A DNA stretch of 35,570 nt from Anaerolineae bacterium (GTDB lineage: Bacteria > Chloroflexota > Anaerolineae > 4572-78 > J111), in assembly GCA_023382535.1 (NCBI GenBank), contig JAHDWA010000085.1, positions 1 through 35,570 on the forward strand, in the 5' to 3' direction. Positions 24,701-32,333 of the stretch are shown in pieces. Both the position numbers and the translations under genes were made by a program. The notes below the pieces were generated by a model. It searched no databases. It was not told the DNA's origin and saw only the letters and a program-made list of their open reading frames with translations. Position 1 is the stretch's first letter. Each line of letters begins with the position of its first letter.

Positions 24701-25470
24701 CGTAACTCGGCCAGAAACTCGCCCTTACCTGCTTGCAGCCGTTCATATACCGGCGGGAGCAGCCAGGATCGTACCTGATCCTCGGCCAGGGTTTCGGAGG
24801 CAAAGGCCGGCCAGGGCGCGGCTTCCACTTGCGGCTGGGGCAGTAAGCGGCTGACCACCCCAAAGCGTTCATCCGTTTGATGTTCGTGGCGCCACTCCAC
24901 CAGCTCCATTTGGTCGCCAACCTGGGCGACAACTTCAGCGCCGACCACAACTTCGCCTTTGTTCGCGTGGTGTTCGGCTGCCGCCATCCGATCCAGGGTG
25001 GCCCCGGCCAATACATCTATGTATTGGATCTCCGGGTCGCCTACCAGAAAACGGCGCACCGGGCCGGTTGCTACCGCGGCTTTCATTGCCAAAGAAACAG
25101 TACCGCCGGAGGGGATTTTGAGGGCAGCGAAGCGGCCCATCGCCTGCTGCATGGCCAGGCCGCAAGCGATGGCCCGTAGGCCATTATCGCCGTCTAACCA
25201 ACAGGTGATGGCATCGCCGCTTAAGGCAATGACACTGCCGCCATAGCGATGAACTTCCGCCACCAAAGCATCGTAGATAAAATTCAATTGGCGGGTTAAT
25301 TCCTCAGGGCCACGCCGGGAGCCATACGCCTTTAACAGCGCTTCGGTGAGCGGGGTAAAGCCGGAAATATCGGCGAACAGCGCCGCGCCATAAGTCCGAT
25401 GAGGCAGCTCTGCTCCCTGAGCCAACGCCTGGCAGCGATCCATCGGAATATAGGCAGTTTTTGTTTCCAT
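21790..25470 (-). CDS. Double class III adenylate/guanylate cyclase with STAND/AAA ATPase and TPRs
   Basis: 1226 residues; GGGGGAG lies 8 bases before the ATG. Two cyclase homology domains: CHD1 (about 25-195) keeps the metal aspartates in 'FAD34ISGFT' and 'SGD86AIT'; CHD2 (about 262-430) has lost the first aspartate ('FLSFTGID') but keeps 'VGDKGSYLYTAFG' and the catalytic 'VN378LAAR382'. The two halves thus complement each other as one active site, like the soluble adenylyl cyclase (ADCY10) type. Next come an ATPase with P-loop 'AEAGMGKS' (477-484) and 'LIILEDLHWLDPLS' Walker B, then about 10 TPRs ('GDYESAYKLYQESLELQRELGDKWAIA'). It should make cyclic nucleotide in the cytoplasm under control of the ATPase-TPR sensor; the ligand is unknown. 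The ATPase-TPR part resembles the LAL regulator architecture at 1549. Confidence 0.93.
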   Translation of the reverse strand: METKTAYIPMDRCQALAQGAELPHRTYGAALFADISGFTPLTEALLKAYGSRRGPEELTRQLNFIYDALVAEVHRYGGSVIALSGDAITCWLDGDNGLRAIACGLAMQQAMGRFAALKIPSGGTVSLAMKAAVATGPVRRFLVGDPEIQYIDVLAGATLDRMAAAEHHANKGEVVVGAEVVAQVGDQMELVEWRHEHQTDERFGVVSRLLPQPQVEAAPWPAFASETLAEDQVRSWLLPPVYERLQAGKGEFLAELRPAVVLFLSFTGIDYDGDEAAGTKLDAYMRWVQTILARYEGYLLQLTVGDKGSYLYTAFGAPIAHEDDALRAASAALELQHLPATLDFINDVKIGISQGQIFTGAYGGTMRRTYGVMGDDVNLAARLMQAAAPGQVLVSATAKQATADTLTWESLPPLRVKGKAEPVIAFSLAGRKERRATHLLEPRYALPMVGREAELALVEQKLTQALAGHGQIVAITAEAGMGKSRLVAEVIHTANDHHMVGYGGECQSYGTNISYLAWQTIWRDFFGLELVGDVSEQVKELERQLTLIDPALVPRLPLLGVVLNLPIPDNDLTRTFDAKLRKTSLESLLVDCLRARAKKTPMLIILEDLHWLDPLSHDLLEEIGRTIADLPVLLVLAYRPLDLERLQAPRISLLAHFTEITLADFTLPEAERLITLKLQQFFGTQTEVPPGLGERITARAQGNPFYIEELVNYLQLQGFDLHNSEALERLDLPASLHSLILSRIDQLSEGQKSLVKVASVIGRLFRAAWLWGVYPDLGEPHRIKADLDVLSRMDLIPMDTPEPELTYLFKHVVTQEVAYESLPYATRAVLHEQLAWFIERAYSKSLEQFIDLLAFHYERSQNEAKKREYLRKAGEAAQANYANEVAISYYQRVLPLLAEQEQVTVMLKLSEVLQLVGQWTEAGDLLQQTLKLAEQLDDRSAQAWCQTAIGELLRKQGLYAEALTWFEQARTGFEALGDRAGVGQVLHYSGSLAAQQGDYTMSSALYQESLAIRRELGDKTNVAKILINFGLDAHEQGDYESAYKLYQESLELQRELGDKWAIAVSLNNLGYLALDQGDYEAARTHLESALAFQREVGDRSKISDILNNLGNLARNQGDYVSARALYEESLTIDRGLGNKWGIAYALEDIGSLAAHQGQPERALRLVGAAQTLREAIQAPRPPADQAKLESLLEPARQILGEAAAVATAEGRAMSLEEAIDYAFQAN

Positions 25471-25497
25471 AGTTATATCTCCCCCGGATACAAGAGT

Positions 25498-25503
25498 ATC
25501 ATA
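25498..25503 (-). promoter_or_regulatory. Extended -10 promoter candidate of the cyclase gene
   Basis: Minus-strand TGCTATGAT contains an extended -10 (TG-n-TATGAT) about 28 bases upstream of the ATG, leaving room for a short leader with the SD. No convincing -35, as common for extended -10 promoters. Confidence 0.4.
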
Positions 25504-25689
25504 GCACAGAAAATTTAAGATTAGAATGGTAATAACAGGCTATTGGAAGGGAAATTTTGGAGCCGAGGAGGTTAAGAGAAGAGTAATCTTCTCAGCTACC
25601 CCGCAAATCTTAAAGGCCAACTCCCACCAGTACAATACGCCACCCATGTTAACGAGGTAGGCGGGTAGCGCAAATTAGGAAATACTTCT

Positions 25690-25861
25690 AAGTTTTTTAG
25701 GTGCATTTCTGCTTTGGGGCAGGTTTGAATCACTGAGACGCTGATTGTCACTGAAACTACTGAATTTGCTCTCTCCCTCAGTGATTTCAGCCTGTTCAGT
25801 GAATTCAGTGGTTCAAAGCACGAAACTCGCCCCCAAAGTGACACACACCCAAGTTTTTTAG
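25690..25861. repeat. Possible 150-bp palindromic insertion flanked by 11-bp direct repeats
   Basis: AAGTTTTTTAG occurs at 25690-25700 and again at 25851-25861. Between them, the ends carry imperfect inverted CTTTGGGG motifs, and the inside holds TCACTGA at 25730 and 25748 opposite TCAGTGA at 25778 and 25796 plus TCAGTGG at 25805, so the segment can fold on itself. The whole 25471-25912 gap has no supported gene; a short minus-strand reading frame here has no sign of being real. Confidence 0.35.
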
Positions 25862-25912
25862 CCTACTGGCAGCCTGCCTCTGCTTATGGTAGAATAATAG
25901 TTGAGGTTGAAA

Positions 25913-26932
25913 ATGAAAGCCATGCAGCTCAATCAAGCCGCCGCGGTTGACACTGTTCCGCTGACCGTAGCTGAGGTGGACTTACCCCAGCCCGGCCCCG
26001 GCCAGGTGCGCCTAAAAATTCATACCTGCGGCGTCTGTCACACCGATTTACATATTGTTGAGGGCGACCTGGCGCTGCCCCGCCTGCCGACGATCCCCGG
26101 CCATCAGGTGGTGGGAATCGTGGATGCGGTGGGCGAGGCCGTTACCCGGCGCCAACCCGGTGACCGGCTGGGTGTGCCCTGGCTGTACCAGACTTGCGGG
26201 CAGTGCCGCTACTGCCGGGCCGGCAAAGAGAACTTGTGCGAGAATATTCGCTTCACCGGCTTGCACGCGGACGGCGGCTTTGCCGAATATATGGTGGTGG
26301 ACGAGAAGTTTGCCTACCCCATTCCGGCAGTTTTTAGTGATGCCGAGGCGGCGCCGCTGTTGTGCGCCGGGGTGGTTGGGTATCGCTCGCTGCGGTTAAG
26401 CCGGGTGCAGCCGGGGCAGCGCCTGGGGTTGTACGGCTTTGGGGCCTCGGCTCATCTCATGCTGCAAGTAGCCTGCCATTGGGGCTGCGAGGTGTTTGTC
26501 TTTACGCGTGGGGAGCATCACCGCCGATTGGCCCGCTCGCTGGGGGCGATTTGGGCCGGCGGCGCGGAAGACGACCCTGGCGCGCTTATGGACAGCAGTA
26601 TCATCTTTGCCCCGGCGGGATCGTTGGTGCCGCTGGCGTTACAGCGGCTGGACAGGGGCGGCACGCTGGCCCTGGGCGGCATCCATATGAGTCCCATCCC
26701 CGAAATGGCCTATGCCCTGCTCTGGCACGAGCGAACCATCCAGAGTGTGGCCAACAGCACCCGCCAGGATGTGCTGGATTTTTTACAAGTGGCCGCAGAA
26801 GTGCCGGTTAAAACTGAAATTGAGTTGTTCCCGCTGGAGCAGGCCAATGAGGCACTGCTGCGGCTCAAACACAGCCAGATTAATGGAGCAGCGGTACTGG
26901 TGATAGGAGGAATCCAGAAGGACAGAGGATAA
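25913..26932 (+). CDS. Zinc-dependent alcohol dehydrogenase (MDR superfamily)
   Basis: 339 residues from ATG at 25913, which has GAGG 6 bases upstream; an in-frame TTG at 25901 is less likely. It has the MDR pattern: catalytic zinc site 'CGVC42HTD' and 'PGH64Q65', structural zinc cysteines C95, C98, C101, C109 ('CGQCRYCRAGKENLC'), and a Rossmann segment 'LGLYGFGASAH'. The usual 'GHE' reads 'GHQ', as in the zinc-binding ADH subgroup with the 'GLYGFGASAH' motif. It should oxidise or reduce an alcohol/aldehyde with NAD(P) in the cytoplasm. The metallophosphoesterase gene follows after 32 bases. Confidence 0.93.
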   Translation: MKAMQLNQAAAVDTVPLTVAEVDLPQPGPGQVRLKIHTCGVCHTDLHIVEGDLALPRLPTIPGHQVVGIVDAVGEAVTRRQPGDRLGVPWLYQTCGQCRYCRAGKENLCENIRFTGLHADGGFAEYMVVDEKFAYPIPAVFSDAEAAPLLCAGVVGYRSLRLSRVQPGQRLGLYGFGASAHLMLQVACHWGCEVFVFTRGEHHRRLARSLGAIWAGGAEDDPGALMDSSIIFAPAGSLVPLALQRLDRGGTLALGGIHMSPIPEMAYALLWHERTIQSVANSTRQDVLDFLQVAAEVPVKTEIELFPLEQANEALLRLKHSQINGAAVLVIGGIQKDRG

Positions 26933-26964
26933 AAGTTACTCCCTTCATCCTTCTTTAGACGCAA

Positions 26965-27867
26965 ATGGATCAATTAATACGATCTTTTTTAAAAACAGCG
27001 ATGCCGGTGGTGTGGGTGGTTGAAGTGCCCTTTGCCCGGTTCAACCGCCGCTTCTTGCCGCCCAGGGTAAAGCCGGACTGGGTCGAAATAAAACACATCC
27101 GCCTGGTCTTGCCTCGGCTGGCGCCTGAGTTTCAGGGGTACCGCCTGGTCCAAATCAGCGATCTGCATACCGACACGTCACTAACCCGCGAGCATCTGGT
27201 TCACATCGTCGAACTGATCAACCAGCAACAGCCTGATCTCGTAGCCATCACCGGGGATTTTGTCAGCCACCATGCGCTACCTTATGTTGAAGACATTAGG
27301 GCCACCCTCAGCCAATTGAAACCACGCGATGCTACGGTAGCCATACTGGGCAATCATGACTATTGGGCTGAGGTTGATGTAATTCGGCAGATGTTAGTTG
27401 ATAGTGGTATGCTTGATTTGAACAATGCTGTGCATACCCTCCGCCGGGGGGAGGCCACGCTGCACATCGCCGGCGTGGACGATTTCTGGGAGAATCAAGC
27501 CCGGCTGGGCCATGTTTTAACTCAACTGCCTGCCAATGGTGCAGCCATCTTACTGGCACACGAGCCGGATTTTGCCGACATCAGCGCGGCCACCGGGCGG
27601 TTTGACTTGCAGCTTTCCGGGCATTCGCACGGGGGCCAGGTAATTCTTCCCTTCTTAAAACCCCTGTTTGCGCCGCCCTATGGTCTCAAATATCCCGTAG
27701 GCCGTTATCAGGTCGGGAAAATGTGGCTGTATACCAACCGCGGCCTGGGCGAATCATCCATCCGGGTGCGGGTCAACTGCCGCCCGGAAATTACCGTTTT
27801 TACACTCGAGGCAGAGTCAGTGAGTCAGCAGGCCAACGAAGAGAAGATACAAAAGTGGACAACATAA
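26965..27867 (+). CDS. Calcineurin-like metallophosphoesterase (YkuE-like)
   Basis: 300 residues. All dinuclear-metal motifs are present: D66-L-H68 ('QISDLHTD'), G-D98 ('ITGDF'), GNH131D, H199 and GH220SH222GGQ. The 'DLHTD...GHSHGGQ' arrangement with a hydrophobic N terminus fits the YkuE/membrane-associated phosphoesterase branch, whose members act on lipids or nucleotides; the substrate here is unknown. There is no clear ribosome site before the ATG, so translation may be coupled to the upstream dehydrogenase gene 32 bases away. Its last 13 bases overlap the start of the M50-type gene, supporting an operon of three. Confidence 0.9.
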   Translation: MDQLIRSFLKTAMPVVWVVEVPFARFNRRFLPPRVKPDWVEIKHIRLVLPRLAPEFQGYRLVQISDLHTDTSLTREHLVHIVELINQQQPDLVAITGDFVSHHALPYVEDIRATLSQLKPRDATVAILGNHDYWAEVDVIRQMLVDSGMLDLNNAVHTLRRGEATLHIAGVDDFWENQARLGHVLTQLPANGAAILLAHEPDFADISAATGRFDLQLSGHSHGGQVILPFLKPLFAPPYGLKYPVGRYQVGKMWLYTNRGLGESSIRVRVNCRPEITVFTLEAESVSQQANEEKIQKWTT

Positions 27868-28616
27868 AAACTCTGTTCAACCCTTCTCTGCGAGAGGATT
27901 TTTCAACGCAACAAACACTCACCCTGATCGGCCTGGCGGGTCTGGTCACACTGCTCATTGCGTTGGTGCCGTGGCTTGGTGGCTTAGTTTATCCTTTTCG
28001 CTTGTTGACGACACTGGTACACGAGTTAAGTCACGGGCTGGCGGCGCTGCTGACCGGCGGGGCGTTTATTCGTTTTGTGGTTTCTCCCAATGGAGCTGGA
28101 CTGGCTTACACGGCGGGCGGTTGGCGCTGGGTGATTATACCGGCTGGCTATGTGGGGGCGGCGCTTTTTGGGGCGATGTTGATCTTTTTGGGCCGGAGTC
28201 ACCGCTGGAGCCGGCTGGCCCTGGGAATCATCGGGGCGACGATGGGCCTGCTTTCACTGCGGTATGGCCTGCCCAGCATCATCTCCGGCGATTTTTTGAG
28301 CGGCATTTTGGCCACAATCAGCGGCGTGATCTTTGGCGGCTTTTTCCTCTGGGTGGCGTTAAAAGCAGCGCCGGGTTGGATCATTTTCTTGCTGCACCTG
28401 GTGGCTATTCAGGCTGGATTGACGGCCTTTTCCGATTTGACCACCGTCATGGGCTTGTCAATGCGGTTTTTCAACGCTCCGGCCAATGATGCCCAAGCCA
28501 TGGCCGAACTCACCTTTATCCCCGCGCTTATTTGGGCCGTATTATGGGCGCTTTTAGCTGTACTCTTCATCGGCGGCGCAATTTGGGTAACCTGGTTCAG
28601 TGTCAGTGAAGACTGA
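27855..28616 (+). CDS. M50B-type integral membrane metallopeptidase
   Basis: 253 residues from GTG at 27855, which overlaps the end of the phosphoesterase gene by 13 bases and has AGAGAAG 8 bases upstream. A much longer frame upstream (from 27723) lies inside that gene and is rejected. About six membrane segments are visible, starting with 'LTLIGLAGLVTLLIALVPWLGGLV'. The zinc motif H56-E-L-S-H60 lies just after the first, followed by 'GGWRWVIIPAGYVGAALFGA', which supplies the conserved G-Y/N-like second motif region of the M50B group. A protease acting within or at the membrane is expected; no partner is evident. Confidence 0.85.
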   Translation: MDNIKTLFNPSLREDFSTQQTLTLIGLAGLVTLLIALVPWLGGLVYPFRLLTTLVHELSHGLAALLTGGAFIRFVVSPNGAGLAYTAGGWRWVIIPAGYVGAALFGAMLIFLGRSHRWSRLALGIIGATMGLLSLRYGLPSIISGDFLSGILATISGVIFGGFFLWVALKAAPGWIIFLLHLVAIQAGLTAFSDLTTVMGLSMRFFNAPANDAQAMAELTFIPALIWAVLWALLAVLFIGGAIWVTWFSVSED

Positions 28617-28655
28617 GGATTTCTGCCTCCCCTCGTAATTACTCAGACTAAAGGG

Positions 28656-28698
28656 GACTGGTACTTGGTTATCTTGCCAAAGGGGAAAAGTGCCAGTC
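28656..28698. repeat. Imperfect palindrome GACTGGTACTT / AAGTGCCAGTC
   Basis: 11-base arms at 28656-28666 and 28688-28698 with one wobble, and an inner TTGG/CCAA pair. It lies 40 bases after the M50-type gene stop and could act as its 3'-end hairpin or be a dispersed REP-like unit. Confidence 0.45.
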
Positions 28699-28745
28699 AC
28701 TTGAGTAGCAACCTCCCCCCATTTTACTATTGCTTTTAAACTCAT

Positions 28746-28774
28746 AGCTGTGTTAAGCTTAAGCTAACATAGCT
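28746..28774. promoter_or_regulatory. Dyad upstream of the kinase-like gene
   Basis: AGCTGTGTTA and TAACATAGCT (9 of 10 bases complementary) flank AGCTTAAGC, itself nearly all palindromic. The site lies about 100 bases before the start of the gene at 28873 and is a plausible regulator site. No clear promoter hexamers were found. Confidence 0.35.
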
Positions 28775-28872
28775 TATCTTGCCCTTTAACAACATTGCAA
28801 AACGTTCAACCTGCAACGGTTAGCGTTCTTGACCGTGCCGGGATCAAAAAAGGGATTTAGGACTTAGCCGCC

Positions 28873-31764
28873 ATGGAGAATGAAGTTCGCGAGGCTCAAG
28901 AAGAGGCCTTTGATTATATCACTTTAAGCCTGGGGATCATTGGTTTGGCCGGAGGCATGCTCGCTCTTATTCTTGAAGGACCGGCCTCTCTTTGGTTTTT
29001 GCGCTTTATCGCCCTGCTGGCAGTAGTTCTGATTGCCTTTGTGCTGCGCCGGACCGGTCAATTTGCAATGGCTGCTTATGTGTTGGTGCTGGAACTGATC
29101 GGCCTGGTGGCCGGGATGTTTTTGCAGATCAATTCCCTCACTGGTTTTATCCCTTATCTGTTTATTCCTCCCATTATCATCGCTGGCTTAATTTTGAGCC
29201 GGGCGGTCACGTTGGCGGCGGCCCTATTTTCAATGGCCGTAGCTCTGATCATCGTTTTTATGAGCGGGCAATTCACCCTGACCAACTTGCTGGCGTTGCT
29301 GCCACCCTTCAGCCTGCTGCTGCTAACCGCTCTCCTGGCAACTGTGGGTCGAAGTTATGTTGCCAGGGTAGACCGGCGCCTGCTCGACAGCAAAAATCTG
29401 CTGCGCGAGCGGACCCTGGAACTCCTCAGAGCCAGGGAAGACGCCCAGGAACTGCAAACCCAGGCCGAAAATCTTAAAGAGCAGTTATCCAGAGCCAGAA
29501 GCGAGGCAGAGCGTATCCGTCAAAGGGTCAATCACCATGACCAGCGGCTCTCCGATTTGATCGGAGGGGCGGTTCAGGAACTAAAAGTGTCGCTCAAAGG
29601 GCTGGAGCAGGTAGTTGCGGTTGCAGCCCAGACCAGCAACGGAAAAGCCCGGATTGATTGGCTGCCCGAAGCCTGGCAGCAGATTGACCACCTGGCCGGC
29701 CTGGTCATCAGTTTGGAAGAAATGATCAAACTGGAAAGTGATGACTTTCAGTTAGATCTCCAACCGGTTGATACGGCCCAATTACTGGGAGAGCTGGTGC
29801 AGACTGTGCGCGGCCTGGCTCGAGAAAAGAAGCTGGAAGTGCGCTACACAGCTCCTCCCCCTTTGCCACCCCTGCTGGCTGACCCGGCCTGGCTGCGGCA
29901 GGCGCTGCTACACCTGTTCAGCAACGCCGTCAAGTATACGGACCAGGGCATGATCGAAGTTCAAACGGAGCTACTGGGTTCAGAACTCGTCATTTTTATC
30001 TCTGATACCGGCGTGGGCATGTCCAATGAGGAACTGGATACAATTTTTCAAACCTTTAGCCGCGGCCAGAAAGTCACCGCCAGTTCACCGGCAAGGGCGG
30101 GTTTGGGGCTGCCGCTGAGCAAACGAATCATTGAACGTCACGGTGGGCGGTTGTGGGCCACCACTGTTTTAGGCGTTGGCTCAACTTTTTCTGTGGCTCT
30201 GCCGCTCCAGGCAGACGCCGAAAAGACTCACCTCAGCCTGCCCGCCGTTACCCTGCCGGCCACGGCGCTGCCCAGGCGCGAACGCCAGCCTGTCACGGCT
30301 GCGATCACCGCTTCCCCGGCTGAATCCGCACGGCCAGCTTCCCCTCAAGTCCTACCCAAAACATCTCCACCGGTGACAGCCGGACCCGGGCCAGGCAGTG
30401 TGCCGGTCAATTTCGGCCCGGTCGCCCGCTTCAGCCCGGTTTACATTAGCCGCTTTGGTTTGACATTGTTGGGCCTGCTGCTGCTTATCACCGGTCTCGT
30501 GCTGGCCCTGGCGCTCATCAACGGTCTTAATCCCAGCGAAGCCCAAAGCGTTCTGGCAAGTCCGGCCGTCTCAGCCGGAACCAGCCAAGCAACTGCGCCC
30601 AAAACCCCACAGCCCGTCGAGACGATCAGGCTAACTTCAACCTCTGCGCCTTCAGCGACGCCGGCGCCAACCCGGGCCAGGCCAACGGCCACGCCGACAA
30701 CCCTCACTGTGTCTCAACCTCAAGCCCATGCTGAGTCCCCTACTGTCGTTGTACCCAGCGCAACCCCCACTCCCTCCCCGACTCATACCTCTACGGCGAC
30801 GTCCATACCGTCGCCGCCTGCACTTCCGACCACAACCCCCACCTCCCCGCCAACTCCAACTCCGTCGCCTACCCTTCAGCCTGCAGCTCAGCCCAAGGCT
30901 ACCGAGGCAGCCAGCCTCACCGTCCCGTCGCCGACCCCGCCAGCCCCGGCTTTGACTGTTGACCCGCTCAGCTACCCGGCGCTGCTTGATCTGAGTTTTG
31001 AGCCGATTCCCAATACCCACCTGATTGCCGCGATCGGCCCGGCTGCTGCCAGCAGATTGAGCTGGCTGCGCCGCGCGTCCGGCTACGAGGCTCTTTTTTC
31101 CGGCGACCTGGCCGGCGGCGACCGCGACCTTTACCTGGCCCCCCAGGCCGGCCAGCCGCTTAATCTGACCCAAACTGCCGGGGACGACCTGCAGCCCGCC
31201 CTATCGCCGGATAAGCGCCGTATTGCTTTTACCTCCGGCCGGGGCGGTAATCTTGATATTTATGTCATGGATGCCGACGGCGGCAATGTGATCCAGCTCA
31301 CCACCAACCGGGGTTTCGACGAGTGGCCGGCCTGGTCGCCGGATGGGGGCCAGATTGCTTTTGTTTCCGACCGTGATGGCAATGTGGAAATCTATGGCAT
31401 GAACAGCGACGGCAGCAACCAACAGCGCCTCACCGGCCACCCCGCCGACGATTGGCCGGTGGTCTGGTCGCCGGATGGCCGCACTCTGCTCTTTGCCAGC
31501 AATCGCGATGGCAATTGGAATTTGTTTGTGCTGGAGCTTCCAGGGGGGAAGTTAACCCGCCTGACCAACGACCCCGGCGACGAACGGGAGCCAGCCTGGT
31601 CCCCCGACGGCCGGACCATTGCCTTTACCGCTAACAGCGGCAGTAATTGGGATATTTACACTCTCCCCGCTCCCACCGGCGCACCTACCGAGATTCCCCG
31701 CAGCCAGTGGATCCAGGTGACCGCCACATCCAAGAACGAGCGGTATCCCGCCTGGCTGCCTTGA
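28873..31764 (+). CDS. Histidine-kinase-like membrane protein without phospho-acceptor His, fused to a TolB-like propeller
   Basis: 963 residues. An N-terminal domain of about six membrane segments (15-175) is followed by a coiled coil (175-225). The dimerisation helix reads 'DLIGGAVQ235ELKVSL', which aligns residue for residue with the H-box 'DFLANVSHELRTPL', so Gln replaces the phosphorylated His. The HATPase is intact: N351 in 'LFSNAVKYTDQG', D378-T-G-V-G-M, 'TFSRG' and GLGLPLS (410). A single membrane helix (about 529-551), a long Pro/Thr/Ser linker and about five PD40 repeats (730-962; 'PAWSPDGGQIAFVSDRDGNVEIY') follow. By topology the propeller should lie outside. It may be a pseudokinase or ATP-dependent sensor; no response regulator gene is adjacent. 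Ribosome site before the ATG is weak. Confidence 0.92.
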   Translation: MENEVREAQEEAFDYITLSLGIIGLAGGMLALILEGPASLWFLRFIALLAVVLIAFVLRRTGQFAMAAYVLVLELIGLVAGMFLQINSLTGFIPYLFIPPIIIAGLILSRAVTLAAALFSMAVALIIVFMSGQFTLTNLLALLPPFSLLLLTALLATVGRSYVARVDRRLLDSKNLLRERTLELLRAREDAQELQTQAENLKEQLSRARSEAERIRQRVNHHDQRLSDLIGGAVQELKVSLKGLEQVVAVAAQTSNGKARIDWLPEAWQQIDHLAGLVISLEEMIKLESDDFQLDLQPVDTAQLLGELVQTVRGLAREKKLEVRYTAPPPLPPLLADPAWLRQALLHLFSNAVKYTDQGMIEVQTELLGSELVIFISDTGVGMSNEELDTIFQTFSRGQKVTASSPARAGLGLPLSKRIIERHGGRLWATTVLGVGSTFSVALPLQADAEKTHLSLPAVTLPATALPRRERQPVTAAITASPAESARPASPQVLPKTSPPVTAGPGPGSVPVNFGPVARFSPVYISRFGLTLLGLLLLITGLVLALALINGLNPSEAQSVLASPAVSAGTSQATAPKTPQPVETIRLTSTSAPSATPAPTRARPTATPTTLTVSQPQAHAESPTVVVPSATPTPSPTHTSTATSIPSPPALPTTTPTSPPTPTPSPTLQPAAQPKATEAASLTVPSPTPPAPALTVDPLSYPALLDLSFEPIPNTHLIAAIGPAAASRLSWLRRASGYEALFSGDLAGGDRDLYLAPQAGQPLNLTQTAGDDLQPALSPDKRRIAFTSGRGGNLDIYVMDADGGNVIQLTTNRGFDEWPAWSPDGGQIAFVSDRDGNVEIYGMNSDGSNQQRLTGHPADDWPVVWSPDGRTLLFASNRDGNWNLFVLELPGGKLTRLTNDPGDEREPAWSPDGRTIAFTANSGSNWDIYTLPAPTGAPTEIPRSQWIQVTATSKNERYPAWLP

Positions 31765-32050
31765 CGATCGGCCAAACACCCCAGCAACCAACCCAAACCA
31801 TAGCTCGGTTAAGCCAACCTGATGGAATAGTCTACTACGGAAAATGCGGATGTCATTCTGAGGCGAAGCCGAAGAATCCCTATAACCCTGGTTAAGCAGG
31901 GGCTGCACTGGCAAAAAGAGAGTCTCACTTTTGCCTGCTCACCTGCATCCAGATAATCGTCCTGGTAATCATGGTTGAGAGCATTGTTTGGCTAATGAGG
32001 CAATTGCTCTCCCCGGCTGAAGCCGGTGGGAATGAAGGTGGTATTGTATG
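31765..32050. other. Gene-free stretch with a dispersed-repeat-like segment
   Basis: No supported gene between the kinase-like gene and the promoter of the toxin-antitoxin pair. At 31851-31879 the sequence TGTCATTCTGAGGCGAAGCC and what follows resembles an intergenic repeat that I recall in many bacterial genomes. Small hairpins occur at 31886-31901 (CCCTG/CAGGG) and near 32015 (CCGGCT/AGCCGG). Confidence 0.45.
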
Positions 32051-32078
32051 TTGCAGATTAGATGTGAAAAGTTATAAT
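32051..32078 (+). promoter_or_regulatory. Promoter of the toxin-antitoxin pair
   Basis: Perfect -10 TATAAT at 32073-32078 with TTGCAG 16 bases upstream at 32051-32056, about 45 bases before the antitoxin start. Confidence 0.6.
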
Positions 32079-32123
32079 ATAGCAGTAATTAGCTTTTAAA
32101 ATCTATGGAGAAAGCGTGAGGCC

Positions 32124-32333
32124 GTGGACGATACCCAAACGATGACCTTGCAGACTGAAATACCGTTAACTTTGTTTACCCAGGCGCAGCGCCTGGTTGA
32201 GGCGGGTTGGTTCCTTAGCATGGACGATCTTGTGCTTGATGCGCTGCGCCGTTTCTTGGAAGCCCATCGAGCGGAATTGATGGAAGAGTTTATCCGGCAA
32301 GATGTTGAATGGGGATTGAGGGGGCGTGACTGA
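32124..32333 (+). CDS. Antitoxin of a PIN-toxin pair (RHH-like)
   Basis: 69 residues from GTG at 32124; GGAG lies 13 bases upstream and GAGG 2 bases upstream, so the ribosome site is not ideal. The middle 'LTLFTQAQRLVEAGWFLSMDDLVLDALRRFLEAHRAEL' has the strand-helix-helix look of small ribbon-helix-helix (CopG/ParD-type) antitoxins, and the acidic tail 'MEEFIRQDVEWGLRGRD' would bind the toxin. Its stop overlaps the toxin gene by 8 bases, the usual coupling of type II pairs. It should neutralise the PIN nuclease and repress the shared promoter. Confidence 0.75.
   Translation: MDDTQTMTLQTEIPLTLFTQAQRLVEAGWFLSMDDLVLDALRRFLEAHRAELMEEFIRQDVEWGLRGRD

Noticed and set aside
25596..25844. 82-codon minus-strand frame in the intergenic region
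   Set aside because: Crosses a foldback repeat, has no ribosome site and no protein-like pattern.
27723..27854. N-terminal extension of the M50-type protein
   Set aside because: Lies wholly inside the phosphoesterase gene in another frame; GTG at 27855 has a better ribosome site.
30652..31173. Minus-strand frame opposite the Pro/Thr linker of the kinase-like gene
   Set aside because: Gly/Arg-rich complement of a low-complexity linker; not a gene.
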